Source of the DNA: Undaria pinnatifida
Taxonomy: Eukaryota > Sar > Phaeophyceae > Laminariales > Alariaceae
DNA: 64,000 bases
Reading direction: 5' to 3'
Assembly (NCBI GenBank): GCA_012845835.1
Contig: JABAKD010000028.1
Coordinates: forward strand, 11,144,241-11,208,240
Every line of letters begins with the position of its first letter. The first letter of the stretch is position 1. Shown here piece by piece: positions 50,345 through 62,331 of the stretch. The notes below the pieces were generated by a model. That model made no database searches, was not told the origin of the DNA, and was given only the letters and a program-made list of their open reading frames with translations. A program made the translations under genes and the position numbers.

Positions 50345-50470
50345 GTGTACTCATTTCATTCATGGTCGTCCCTTAAGGCCGAGCACCCCGAGATCCCTAC
50401 GACGGAGCATCTCGGGCTTTCACCGACCAGGTAGACATTGCCTGCAGTAAGCGCGAAGCGCCGGGAGGTG
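50345..50470 (+). repeat. Short R2 repeat copy
   Basis: TTCATGGTCGTCCCTTAAGG, GGAGCATCTCGGGCTTTCACC and TAGACATTGCCTGCAGTAAG. Confidence 0.7.
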
Positions 50471-50474
50471 CTAC

Positions 50475-51095
50475 GGCGAGTCTCTGGGTATTGGGGAGGG
50501 GTTCTTAAATGGGGGGAGGGGGGGGGGGGGGGGAGTTCTAGATGGGAAGGGGGATTCCTAGATGCCCACACAGCAGTGATACTATCGCGTTGAGCGAGGC
50601 ATGTGCGTGACCGTATAGTCTCCTAGGGGGGGGGGGGAAGGAGGGACTATGAACACAATAGCCAACCGCGTTGAATTCAGATTTTTAGTCGCAAGGAATT
50701 TCGTGGTTGTAGGTTGAAATGATTTTTTGTGCTTGATAGAAGTTTCTCAAGAATTTTCGGGACTGTGATTTGCAAGAAAAGTTGTTATCATAGTTGGAAG
50801 AATTTTCGTGTCTTGTTCGCCATCTCTCTTAGGCTGACGTGGGAGGTGGGTGTGACCCATGATGTGATGATGTGGGAGGTTTTTGCGCGCTTGGTGTGTT
50901 CGTGCCGGCTGTGGCGGTGCGGTGGTGATGGTGGCTGTTGCCGGGGGGGGGGGGGGGGTACGGCCTTGCAGGCGATCCGTTAGCAGGCAGAGAGAGAAGG
51001 GGGTGCAACAGACAGGGAAATATAAGGAGTTTGGTTCGGAGGGGGGGCTTGGTGCTTGGTGGTGGGAAGGAAATCCCTTCCGTGTTTACGGATTG
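50475..51095. other. No recognised gene; G-runs
   Basis: Poly-G at 50518-50534, 50627-50637 and 50943-50957. Open frames are unremarkable. Confidence 0.3.
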
Positions 51096-51620
51096 CAATA
51101 GTGGTCCCTCTTCAGTGCCGGTATGTGCCAACCGGAAAAATGGCATTATAGCGGCAACCGGCACTATAGCAGAAACCCGCACTATAGCGGCAATCTTGGC
51201 ACTATAGCGGAAACCGGCACTATAGCTGAAACTGGCACTATAGCGGAAACCGGTACTATAGCGGAAACCGGCACTATAGCAGAAACCCGCACTATGGCGG
51301 AAATCTCGACACTATAGCGGAAACCGGCACTATAGCAGAAACCCGCACTATAGCGGAAATCTCGGCGCTATAGCGGAAACCGGCACTATGGCGGCAACCT
51401 AGGCACTATAGCGGAAAACAGCACTGTAGTGGAGACCGGCACTACAGCGGCAATCTAGGCACTATAGCGGCAATCTAGGCACTATAGCGGCAACCGGCAC
51501 TACTCCGCGTGCTGCCGCTACGAGGGTACTAGTTGTTCCCATCTGTGCCAAGCGATTGCACAGGCACTATAACGGGTAACCGGCACTGCTCAACCGGCAC
51601 TATAGAGAGACCTCTAGGGG
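51096..51620 (+). mobile_element. GCACTATAGCGGAAACC array with inverted ends
   Basis: About 25 units of 16-19 bp. The left edge CAATAGTGGTCCCTCTTCAG and right edge CTATAGAGAGACCTCTAGG are imperfect inverted ends, so this looks like an expanded MITE rather than a plain minisatellite. A relative lies at 53515-53735. Confidence 0.65.
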
Positions 51621-51984
51621 GGGTTGGGCGGGCGGGCGGGGGGGGGGGGGGGGGCGATGAGACATTAGTCAGTGTCAGCTAGTATGCTTGTTTGGTTTTA
51701 AAATCAAAATACTTACAGAGCACGTCCCATATATCGTAGCCACGAAGAATGTCCGGATAGATTAAACTAAGATGAACTGCTACCCCTCTGTCTTGCGCCG
51801 CTTTTGCTTTTTGGTTTGCGGTCGGGTGTATTGGGAATCTTGACGTATACCTGGTACCTGGTATAAGAAGGTACGCGTTGAAAAATAGCGTTTTTTCCAA
51901 TGCTCCCCCTTGGTCGGGCTGGAATTATTATATAGTTTATATATTCGTGGCGCTTCAACAGTGCGATCGACACCTTGCCAGATG

Positions 51985-52240
51985 ACCAAAACCGCATTAA
52001 TGTGGGACCCCGCACTGTCACGGTATATTGGAATACTCTCTACTTTAAACGAGGTCGTGGCCAGCGTTTCTCACCGCACTAAACCGGGGACCCGCACTAA
52101 AGGGCACCGCACTAAACTGGGAACCCGCACTAAGCTGAGGACCCGCGCTAAAGGGTACCGCACTAAACTGGGGGTCCACACTAAAGGGTACCGCACTAAA
52201 CTGGGCGCCCTCACCAAAGGGTAGCGCACTAATGCGGGAC
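51985..52240 (+). repeat. CGCACTAAACTGGGNACC array, about 16-18-bp units
   Basis: ACCGCACTAAACTGGGAACC and GCACTAAAGGGTACC alternate about eight times. GCATTAATGTGGGACCC at the left and GCACTAATGCGGGACC at the right may be element ends. Confidence 0.75.
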
Positions 52241-52244
52241 CATG

Positions 52245-53440
52245 GCTGTAGTATTCTTGCTTTTCACCCACGCGTTCCTATCGTGTTGAGATTGGGCAAG
52301 GGTTCGGTTCCTGTCGGTCGCGCTTGCTTGTTGTGTGTGTAGCGCGCCCGCCTCTTTTTTTTTTTCCTTTTTTTTTGTGTTGCTCGTTTTTTTGTGGTGG
52401 GGGGTGTTGTGTGTGTGTGTGTGTTTTTTTTTGTGTCAAGATGACATCCTTCCCTCCGGCTATTTTTGTTTTGTGGTGCGTGTTTTGTTCTTTTGCATGT
52501 TGCTGAGTTGCTTTTTCACACACGCCTCCACCTACTACCTATACTGGCTTGCTTGGTTTGGTTTGGCTCGGTTTTGGCCAGGGTTGGGTTGAGTTTTGGT
52601 GTGGATTGGATTGGAGTGGATTGGATTGGTTTGGTCTTTTTTTTATGCGCGGGCCCAAGAGGTTCGTGTCGCGTTTCTTCTGAATAATAGCGATTTGGCC
52701 GCCCTTTTGGCACTAGGTTATAGGCGGCGGCGAGGGTGTGCACCGTTCCCATTAGGTGGCGGCTTATTACTCGTCGGACCCGAGATGGTTGGGGGGCAGG
52801 GGGGTAGTGCACAGCAGAATTAATGTAATAGTAATTCCTCTGTTTTTTGCTTGTTTTTTTTTTTGCTTGTTAAACTTTTGGATTTTTTTTTTTGTTTCTG
52901 CCGTATGTTCCTTCGTCGTAGCAAGGCTTTTGTTTTTGCTTCTTGTTTTTTTTCTCGCCGCGAGGAACAAAAAAGAAAACGACGTAGAAGCGTGGTGATG
53001 GTGATGGTGGCTGACAACGTGAAAGGGATGTTTCGGCTCTCGCGAAAAGAATAAAACTAAACAATTAAGTTTTGTGTTGTTATTTTTTTTTGTTTTGTTA
53101 ACCGGTATCAAAGAGTACATTTTTTTTTGTTTGAGTTTTTTCGCCTGGCATCGCGGCTGTCTGCCGTCTTTTAAGGAGCGCGAGAGAGGGAGGAGAGAGA
53201 GAAAAGTTGAAGTTAAGCCTAAGTTTATGAGTGTGTTTTTTTGTATGCAAAATACGCACGCACGTACAGTACAATTGAAATATTAACGGCGTAAATACTA
53301 CGTTTCTGGCGGTACACGCCACTTTGTGCTAGGTAATATTAGTGGTAGATATATAGCAGGGTTTACCAATACTAAGGAGGCGTTTCTTTGCCTTTCATCG
53401 ACCCACCCATAATGAGTGGAGCCTTAGTGTATTTCTGCCC
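52245..53440. other. T-rich low-complexity stretch, no recognised gene
   Basis: T runs at 52356-52376, 52856-52864 and 52888-52894, GT runs (52410-52430) and a GGTTTGGTTTGG patch (52555-52640). No coding signal. Confidence 0.35.
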
Positions 53441-53514
53441 ACCTGGTACCTGTCGTCACGAAGGAATGCTCAATTTCGGGCGTTGTATCGCAGCGGTAGC
53501 AGTAGCAGCAGCAG

Positions 53515-53735
53515 CAACGGCGCAGTACTGGCCCGTCCCTCTACATTACGCCGGTATGCGCCAGCCGGAAACATCGGCACTTCAGCGGTAACCGGCACTA
53601 CTCCGCATAGTGCCACTACTGGTTGTTCCCATATGTGCCGAGAGATTTCACGAGCGCAGTAGGGGGCGACCGGCATTATAGAGGGACCGCTATTGTAGCA
53701 GTAGCCGGCGACCGGCATTGCAGAGGGACCGCTAC
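53515..53735 (+). repeat. Relative of the 51096-51620 element
   Basis: GACCGGCATTATAGAGGGACC and GACCGGCATTGCAGAGGGACC are tandem right ends. The left part has AACATCGGCACTTCAGCGG. Confidence 0.6.
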
Positions 53736-54344
53736 TGTAGCAGCCGCGGCAGCGGCGGTAGCGGCAACGCCACAGAAGAAGAAAGATGAAGCGAAACTGA
53801 AGCGTTAGCACTGCAGCAGAGCAAGCAGCAGCTACTAAAGCAGCGCCATTGACTGCTGGAGGGAGCCTATTTTCCAACAGCAGGATGACCCCCCCCGTGC
53901 ATGTGACTGTTTTTTTTCCGTGTCTTGCTATGCTGTGCACCATATATCATAGTGTCCAAGCCATATGCTTGCTTGTATGCTTTTGCTCGGACATGGTGGT
54001 GCCTAGCCCTCGGTGCAGCACGCTTGAGTGCTCCTCCGAAGTGTGTTTGTTTTTTGTGGATAATACAAAGCGACTGCCGTATAAGGGCATAGCTCGGATA
54101 GTCTAGTGCACGTAGCAGCAATAATACTAAATGGCGGTGGTGAGCTTTACAAGCTTGTTCAGATGCCAAGCGAAAAAGTGCTCCTATCATACGACAAAAT
54201 ACCAGGTATAGACTACCTGGTAAGAGCCGTTCCTAACTCCTCGAGCGCAACAAAAAAATGACGACTTATAATCCTGACAAGATGTATGTCACGATTTCAA
54301 CAAACATGTTGAAATTCTGAAAGGTCACGTCTTCAAAAAAAAAT

Positions 54345-54592
54345 CACGCTGTTTTGTCAGGAATCGTGACATCAATTTTATGGAAAAATGTTCAAAACGA
54401 TTCAAAGAAGACCGTCCGGGTTCTTCCTTGGCAAAAAATATCACGATTCGCGAACAAATACTCCCATTATGAAAAAACTCACCCACATAGTATATTACAA
54501 GTACCAACAACGCAGCTTGCAAAGATGAGTATTGACCCGAAATTCGTCGAACTCACGGCTGACGTCCTTGAAATATTTTTATGAAATATCCA
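54345..54592 (-). repeat. Hairpin-ended repeat, third subfamily
   Basis: CTCACCCACATAGTATATTAC, AAGTACCAACAACGCAGCTTG, CAAAGATGAGTATTGACCCG and AACTCACGGCTGACGTCC. Copies with the same 3' end at 57180-57262 (diverged), 57655-57780 and 57835-57967. Confidence 0.8.
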
Positions 54593-57500
54593 ATCCCTTG
54601 GAGTCGGCCCCACGCGGTAGCCCAAGTGACCCAGAAACTTTAATGGAGAGCAATGGTCATGAGTGCATTCCGTTGCCGCTATTCGACTCTTATGAGCATC
54701 GATCCATTTGGGTATTTGTTAACAACACCCTACGGAATTTTTGAAGTTACAGAAGCCTACCAGTGCTGGAATTGATCCAGGATTGTTATATTGTTAAAAT
54801 TTGCTCTCAAATTCATTTCAACTAAGAGATTGTCGTAAAATAACATTATATATTACAATATAATGTAGACCCATTACTACCATTGCCTAAATTTATCCTA
54901 AAGCATAAAATTGGTATTAAACCTTTGTTTGAAATTGAAACTGACCTTATCCGAATAACTTTATGAAATGTACATACGGGTATAACCCTCCCCCCCCCCC
55001 TCCACCCACCCCACGTACTCACCACCATGTTCCCATAAAAGGGCTGACGTGGTAGACCACCAAATTTCGTAGAATGGGTGCAGGGGTTAGGAATAATGAG
55101 ACAGGCATGCGTAAGAAGTAGGAAAAATATAGATTTATCCAAAAGTTAACGGATTCATGAAGTTATTATAATAAATTATATTAGACGATTGTTAAAATAC
55201 AGGAGCTTGAATGCATCCATGATCCACTGATGAAATATATCATACATCAAACCGTTAATAACTATCTCATATTCGTAGCACCTAAGTGACACAAAAAATC
55301 ATAACATAGTACAATCACGGAAGGTATTATTCACCAATATTCCTGAGAATATTAGTGCATCATACCTGAATTGACTGTGAGGGGGAACGTTGAAAACCCA
55401 AATGTCCCTCGCCATTTGGTTAGGAGATACAAAATAATGCATTATCAAAATCTAAGATGAAACCCTAACTTATTTATTTCTCAACATAGAACCAACCTCA
55501 AGACTGTTAAATATATCTACTTATCAACAGAACCAACCTCACGCTTGCAAAATTCAATAACAAGTAACATTATGACTGGTCTCCCAACTTATCTGCCTCT
55601 TACTGTCTAGTACGTATACATGAAATATAGCCGTGAAACGGATGAACTAATCTTTTTGTATTTCCGTTTCGTACACAGGTACTTCAATCAAGATCATGGA
55701 AAAACAACTACACAAAAAATAACCAATGCACTTGTACATTCATTCGGTATTGGTTCCTTTCCTCAAGCTTCGTTGTGTGCGGAATCAAGGCTTTGAGCTC
55801 AGCCTTTTGTGCTATAGTACCGTCCGGTAGTGACTGAGGGGACCAGGGAGCCTTAGTGAAATGTTCAAGTGCATTGCTAAGCTGTTCATGTGGTGAAAAA
55901 CTGAAAGACTTCCTTCATCTGCGGCAAACATACAGGTGGACATTTGGTGATGAAGGAGTTTAGTATACGAGTGAATAGAACTGAAAAGAAGTGCGGTCCA
56001 AGAAAAACGAGAATGACGTGTCATCATGGACGGACGGGATACAAGCATCCATATTGGAGCGACCATACCAAGTCAGGAAGGATGGGACGGACTGGATATA
56101 CACGGCTGCTGTGCACTGCCTATACAAGGGAAGTACCATGAGTATACCACAGCTTGCCGATGATGCTCACTATAATCCATGCTCCAACGCGTTGATTTAC
56201 CATGATGAGTACGAGGTGTACTTCCAATTCATCGATTCTTCATATATATGTAGACTATGACCTGACTAAGTAACCTAAGTACCAATAAATAGCCACTGTA
56301 ATTTACAGGAGGAGATAAAATTTATTCCCCATAATGCGGGGAAACAACTTCGCAACTCAGTAATATAAATACTATCATATGAATTTTATTAATATTTAGT
56401 GCGATCAGCTACTGTTGTAAACAAAATCTAAATAATGAGAGAATGGAAGGCTCACCGACTCCCGCGTGGAATTTTTTATGTTTTATTAGGGTATCAGCGT
56501 GTTAATTTAGAATCGTGGGTTCGAGGCTCACCGACTCCCGTTTTTTTTAGGGGTGGGATTTTTTATGTTAGGGTGACAGCGTTTTAATTTAGAACCGTGG
56601 GTTCGAGGCTCACCGACTCCAGTTGTTTTTTTCTTCTCGTTTTTGTTTCTTCTTGCCTTTTGTTTTGTTTTTGTTTCGTTTTGTTTTAGTTTTTTCGGGT
56701 GGGACTTTTACATGTAAAATGTTATGGTGACAGTATCTTTCAATTTATTTATTTATTTTAATTTAATTAATTCAAGGTATTTTTATTTAATATTTTTTCA
56801 AGGTGGAACTTTAACATCATATCTATTAGATCACTACTACTGTCTTCATACTCCCGATGTATACCAAAACCCACCATTATAGAGTGAAAAATAAAATAAA
56901 ATAATGATAATATAAAACCACCCCCAAGTAGAGAAAACTTACTTACGCACTTAACCACAAGTACCAACGACCCTGACGAAGCCATCCATCCGTAAACCAT
57001 CCACCATACATATGGTAGAGCAATATAATAGTGGAAACTACAAAAATACATTTATTTATAAAATAGGTATGATGTTAGATTACTTCAAAATTCCCCACCT
57101 AAAGTAAAAATACTAACACCAATCATTGTAGTAGTGGAGAAAAACATTTATTTATATAAGAATAGGGCCCCTCCCTTTAAAATTTTACCCACATAGTATA
57201 GTACAAGTACCAGCAAGCCGCTTCAAAATATATATGAGTTTTGACCCGAAATTCGTCGAACTCACACCTACCTGATAAAATGTTAGAGTGACAGCGTATC
57301 AATTTGGTGTATCCCACAGATTTTTTTATTTATTATATAGTCTATATATATTTTGCGGGGGGGGGGTAGCCGACTTTCATTCTCGAATGCTGTATTAAGA
57401 GTAACATATACCATAACTAATAATATTCGGTATTCGTACTCCTCCCGATATTGAAGCAGGAGGGAAGAAAAAACAAAATAAACCGCCTATCTATCATACA

Positions 57501-57650
57501 TATGATAGAGAATTATACTGGAAACTACAGTAGTAATAAATTTATAAAATAGATGTGATGTATGTTAGATCTAGCTCAAAATTCCCCACCTGAAGAATAA
57601 ATACCAACACTTACCACTATACCTGGTAGTGAATAAGAAATAGGACCCCT
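54593..57650. other. AT-rich island, no recognised gene
   Basis: GC content is visibly lower than in the rest of the window. Open frames at 55812-56066 (-) and 55991-56260 (+) overlap and neither shows a known motif. A diverged hairpin copy lies at 57180-57262. The island may be an old decayed element bounded by third-subfamily hairpin repeats. Confidence 0.4.
56440..56640 (+). repeat. Three tandem copies of a B-box-like GTGGGTTCGAGGCTCACCG segment
   Basis: The segment GAGGCTCACCGACTCC recurs at about 56448, 56525 and 56607. Two are preceded by GAATCGTGGGTTC or GAACCGTGGGTTC, a tRNA T-arm-like motif. No complete tRNA is visible. Confidence 0.45.
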
Positions 57651-57654
57651 CCGA

Positions 57655-57970
57655 ATAAAAACTCACTCATTTGGTATATTATTACAAGTACCAACAACGC
57701 AGCTTGCAAATTTAAATATGAATGTTGACCTGAAATTCGTCGAACTCACGGCTGACGTCCTTAAAATGTTTTTATAAAATATGTATATACTCGTATATAT
57801 ATGTGTGTTTGTTTTTCAACAGAACAAAATGACCTCTCCCATTATGAAAAAACTCACCCACATAGTCTAGTGTATTACAAGTACCAACAACGCAGCTTGC
57901 AAAGATGAGTATTGACCAGAAATTCGTCGAACTCACGGCTGACGTCCTTGAAATATTTTTATGAAATACT
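57655..57970 (-). repeat. Two tandem third-subfamily hairpin repeats
   Basis: ACAAGTACCAACAACGCAGC and CGTCGAACTCACGGCTGACG occur at 57684-57766 and 57867-57949, each ending in TTTTTATGAAAT or TTTTTATAAAAT. Confidence 0.8.
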
Positions 57971-58504
57971 GCAGTCACATTTTTTATTCCACGATTCCTG
58001 ACGTTCTTTTTACGTTCGTTCGTTAAGAACGACCGTAAACTATAGCAAACTCCTTTGGGCTCGTCTCGGTGTTGCTTGTGCCCGTTAACTTGCGCGGTCG
58101 AATCCTGCCAATATGTCACGATTCCTCACATCATCGTGAAGCTATGAAAAAAAGGTCACCTTTGTGGGGCAGTGGTCCCGTAGCAAGTTGATCTCTTTCT
58201 TGGTTGGAGGTGTGGAGACACACCGAGGTGGGTCCTGTGCGTAATAAGTGGTGCACCTGTATCATAGCACGCGTCATCTACCTTGTAGGCCATGAGAATT
58301 TTCGTCCGGTGTGTCGTAGTTTCTTTTTTCCTTTTCTCCAAATCAGCTTTTATTTGCCGTCGAGGGGTCTTTAGGGGGGTCTTAAGCTCCTACAACGAAG
58401 AACTTCCGAAAAAAAAAGTGGTGCACCTAGAGCTACATCGTAGAACGCGTCCCTATCAGACCCGTGAAAACTGAATACCTCCTGACTCGCTCGACCGGTG
58501 AAAT

Positions 58505-58770
58505 TTGGAACACCTCCCGAGAGTCGTTCAACGGTATCCCCCCAACACCCTTTTCTTGAACGAAATCGCCGGTTTCAAAACCAGCTCTCGATTGTATCTC
58601 CTCAAATACGGTGTCCCTCGACACCCCGACGTCATCGATCGAAAGACCTTTGTACACAAGAAAACGTGTGGATAGTATGTTTTCGATAGTATCCTTCCTT
58701 GAGTCGAGCAGCCATGAAACGTTCGTTAAACAAAATCGCTGGTTTTGGGGGGGGCTATCGTAGAATCAGT
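58505..58770 (-). repeat. Partner of the 36420-36670 repeat
   Basis: Reverse complement of the intron 5 repeat, from CCCCCCAAC... through GAAACGTTCGTTAAAC to GGGGGCTATCGTAGAATCAG. Confidence 0.65.
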
Positions 58771-59114
58771 CCCGACCGAACCCGACTCGACCCACTCACT
58801 GACGCTTTAAAACCGGCCTGACCCGACCCGACGACCCGCGGGCCGGGTCACAAACCGCGCGAAAAGCTCCGTTTTTTTCTTCTTTTGAGTTCCTGGCTTA
58901 TTATTAGCTCCTTTGGGACTCAAGACGGGGGGGGGGAAAAAAAATGTCGAAAAAAGTGACGATTGCGGCATCGATATGTGTTCGAACTGCAATTTACCCC
59001 TTGGTTAAAGGATTTTTGCGGCACGCGGGCAGCACGGGGACGCCCTCGTACTGCTACTGCTGCAGATGCTCTTCCTGGACGCTTGGAGATATACAAAATA
59101 AAATCGTCGGGTTT

Positions 59115-59240
59115 TTTTGGTGGCTATGCACGGGGTACTCAATTTGTGCATGGCCGTAGTCGTATGACCACAGACCCTCGCATCCCTACACTATGCCGGG
59201 ACGGAGCACGTCGGGTTTTCACCAACCAGCACGTGGGGGG
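59115..59240 (+). repeat. Short R2 repeat copy
   Basis: GCATGGCCGTAGTCGTATGACC, CCCTCGCATCCCTACAC and ACGTCGGGTTTTCACCAACC. Confidence 0.8.
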
Positions 59241-59454
59241 GGGGGGGGGAGGCAAGAGGGTTAAGGAGCTCCAAAAAAACTCACTCAAATAACAGAAAGG
59301 TGAGAAAAAGTGAAAGTGAATCCCGATGAACCTCATGGCCTTACATATCATAGGTGAATAACGAAAAAAAATGCGAAAAACAAAGACAAAACATTTTCCA
59401 GCGATATTGCTCAACACCGTCCGCGTATGTGTTGGAAAAAACGAAAACATATAC

Positions 59455-59590
59455 TTGAGCTGTGTGTGTGAGATCGACCAAAAAGGGTGTTGATCAAATC
59501 AGCTTTGCAGGCTGCGTGTGATGCTTCGATCGCGCTTGCTACGGGATGTGTATACCCTCGTGAAGGTATTGCCGTGTTAAAATTAACTCA
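59455..59590 (+). repeat. Hairpin-ended repeat fragment
   Basis: TGAGATCGACC, AAATCAGCTTTGCAGGCTGC, TTCGATCGCGCTTGCTACGG and ACCCTCGTGAAGG. Confidence 0.6.
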
Positions 59591-59725
59591 TTTAAGCTCA
59601 AAACCTTCCACGTACATATGTGCCGTGTCAAAAATTAACTCTTTTCAGCTCGACACGTTCCAAGAACATGTCGACACTTTCCACGAACATGTATCGTGTG
59701 TCAAAATTAACTCGGTTGGCGACAC
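59576..59725 (+). repeat. Tandem CAAAATTAACTC repeat, about 60-bp units
   Basis: GTTAAAATTAACTC, GTCAAAAATTAACTC and GTCAAAATTAACTC each precede a TTCCACG/AACATGT segment. Confidence 0.7.
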
Positions 59726-59729
59726 AACG

Positions 59730-60990
59730 GTCCAAAAGTTGCAACAACAGCGCAAGCTGCCGCGGCCTATGGCTGCCGTCGCTTACATGGCCACAAGAGC
59801 GCGTCGACCCACTTAAAGTGCTGCCGCAAGTCGGCCAGCCAGCTGCGCTCCATCCTCCCTCGCGGGAGAAACGAAGGCAACAAAATGGGAGGGGGGGAAC
59901 GAAACGAAGTAACTAATTCCGCCCCGCTATTCCTACCGACCACGTCGTACATCCCCCCCCCCCCCCCCCCCCCTCCACCGCCCCCCCAAACACTACAAAA
60001 CTATAAAAAAAGATACGCTGTACCGTAGTAGAAACGCAGGCCAAAACATACTTTAAAAAAAAAACAGCATGTCATGTCAAACATCCAGGGATCTCCATTC
60101 TCCACCAGTCGAAAAAACAATTTGACCAACAATACAAGAAAAAAAAAAAACGGCTGACGTCCATTCTCCATCCATCAAAATTCTTCGTTTTAATTTTAGT
60201 CACCAATCATATCGGAACCAAACCGCGGGCATTTAACCGCTTAATCTCTCGCTTTACATCTTTCTCTTTCTCCTGCCCCCCCCCCCTCTCTCCCCTCTTC
60301 TCTCCTCTTCTCTCCACAGTTCTCCTGCCCCCCCCCCCCCACCCCCTCCCCTATCTCTCTCCTCTCCTCTCCACACTCCTCTCCTAGCGCACGCGTAACG
60401 CCAACTCATACGAAAAAAGCTAAAACAAATCGAAGAGCAGATCGTCTACCCCCCCTTCCGCCTTCTTCCCGCCCCCGCCCCCCCCGTTGCCCCCTCCTGC
60501 CAGCGGTGGGGGAGGCTGAGAGAAAGGGTCCGCCGCATACCCTAAGTTTTGCTGCTTCAAAAAAGACAAGGGAGAGAGGCGGAAATGGTTGGGAGGGGAG
60601 GGAGTCAGGAGGTCAGGGGGTGGTGCGGGTCAGAAGAACAGGTCTGGAGCGTAGCCGAATTTTTAGCTGCTTCGGAGGAAAAGACAAGGGGGAAGAGGAG
60701 AAGGCGGGAATGGGTCGGGGGGGGGGGGGGGGGCGTTTTCATGCGTTGTTTGCCTTAAGTGGTTTGAACATTGACCCACGCCTCCCTTTCGAGACGGGGC
60801 ACCATGCCTACCCCTAAGAGAAGACACCTCGAACATTAGGGAGGGAGATACGTTTTTTCTCTACATTACATACTTTGCTTTTGCTCATGTTACCATCTCT
60901 TTCCTGCTCCGCCGTCTGTGGCCACCATCTGCCCTATGATGGCGATCGTACGCTCTCGCTACTATCTGATGTACTAGACTTCTCCATGGA
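59730..60990. other. C/T-rich and G-rich low complexity, no recognised gene
   Basis: C runs at 59950-59972 and 60330-60340, a TCTCC-rich tract (60280-60390) and a G run (60717-60733). Open frames come from these tracts. Confidence 0.35.
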
Positions 60991-60999
60991 TGGGGGGGG

Positions 61000-61340
61000 G
61001 TACTCAATTTGTGCATGGCCGTAGTCGTGTATGACCTTAAACCCTCGCATCCTTACTATGCCAGGACGGACCACGTCGGGTTTTCACCACCAGGCAGACA
61101 TTTGCTTGCACCATGCGCGAAGCGCCGTGTGGTGTTCGGCGAGTCGCATCAGGGGCGAACAGCATCCTTCCAAGAACCGCTCGTGAGACGGCCTTCGGCA
61201 CCTTGTGCCTACTTTCTTGCTTATGGATGACAGCGCCAATTAGTTACTTTGTTTTCTGGTGTGGCCACTCCAGAGACAGCAATGGGTACTACTATGTAAC
61301 TGCCTCCTGGATGCCTTACCACATTCACACTACGTGATGC
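61000..61340 (+). repeat. Long R2 repeat copy
   Basis: Full-length partner of 46367-46715. It starts GTGCATGGCCGTAGTCGTG, has the B-box-like GGGTTTTCACC, and ends ATTCACACTACG. Confidence 0.83.
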
Positions 61341-61749
61341 GATCAATCCCCTTGTGCTGAGTTACGGTTCTCCACCCCGCACAGTATGATCTTACTCGAT
61401 AACCGTCGTGGTGACCGCCAAAACAAAAAACGGTACCCTGGTTGTCTAGCTCACGCAGTGACTGGCATGTCTTACAGCGTCGTTGCCAATCAACACCAAC
61501 CCCAATGTATATAATGTTGGACAGCGTCGGTGCAACCGAGGCCAACTATTATATATATACCGCTAGGGGGGTGAGCGTACTCGAGGGGATGACTCGGTCC
61601 AAACGGGATGTTTACGCGTTTGTACCTGCGCACCTTTTTTCACGACCTTTCCCATGTGCTTAAAACAAAAAAAACACGAGTGTGGTCTTATCGAGCGTCT
61701 GTTAATAGTCAGTTCTTGGGTGGTGTTTTTTTTTTTGCATCACCACTTT

Positions 61750-62056
61750 TTTTACCCTCCAGCTAAACTCGGAAGAGCGTTTACCCTCAGCGACCTGCTA
61801 GGCAAAATCCGCCCTTACGAAGCGTGCTCTGTTCTCCCCCACGGATTCGTGCCTTCAATTTTATCGCGCATGGGCTTCAGCATTTCCACTTTCCAGCTTT
61901 TTCATGCCCGTCGGTACGCATTGAATCATGTCAACTAGCGCTCTCCAACTTTCGGCCTGTCCACATTTGTAGTAAAGAGACGGGGTTCGGACCTAAGACA
62001 TCCACTTCAACAGGTATGCGGCTTGTTATTGAACCACCGGGGACACCGCGCGTCGT
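61750..62056 (-). mobile_element. Diverged tRNA-derived SINE copy
   Basis: GCCTTCAATTTTATCGCGCATG, a box-B complement GGGGTTCGGACC and ATTGAACCACCGGGGACACCG match the SINE in reverse. The 3' part agrees best with 21880-22085. Confidence 0.65.
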
Positions 62057-62281
62057 TACCTGATGGTGCATAAGCGTGGTCAGTTTTGGGAGCGGAGGTT
62101 CTACATCGAACCAAGTTTCAAGCCTCGGCGCCCAAAGCCATCCGAGGGAGCCCGTTATCTTGCGCGTTATACGAACGGCGTATGTGTGAGTGCGTGTGTG
62201 GGTGTGCGCGTGTGCGTATGTGTGTGCACGTGCGCTTGTGCGCATTACTGCAACGGGAAAAATACCACACCTGCGCGCCCA

Positions 62282-62283
<2 letters not shown>

Positions 62284-62328
<45 letters not shown>

Positions 62329-62331
62329 GGC
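62284..62331 (+). repeat. CTG trinucleotide run
   Basis: About 15 CTG units. They encode Ala, Leu or Cys runs depending on frame. Confidence 0.95.

Noticed and set aside
55812-56260. Overlapping open frames on both strands suggesting a transposase or polyprotein remnant
   Set aside because: No motif of reverse transcriptase, integrase or DDE transposase could be recognised.
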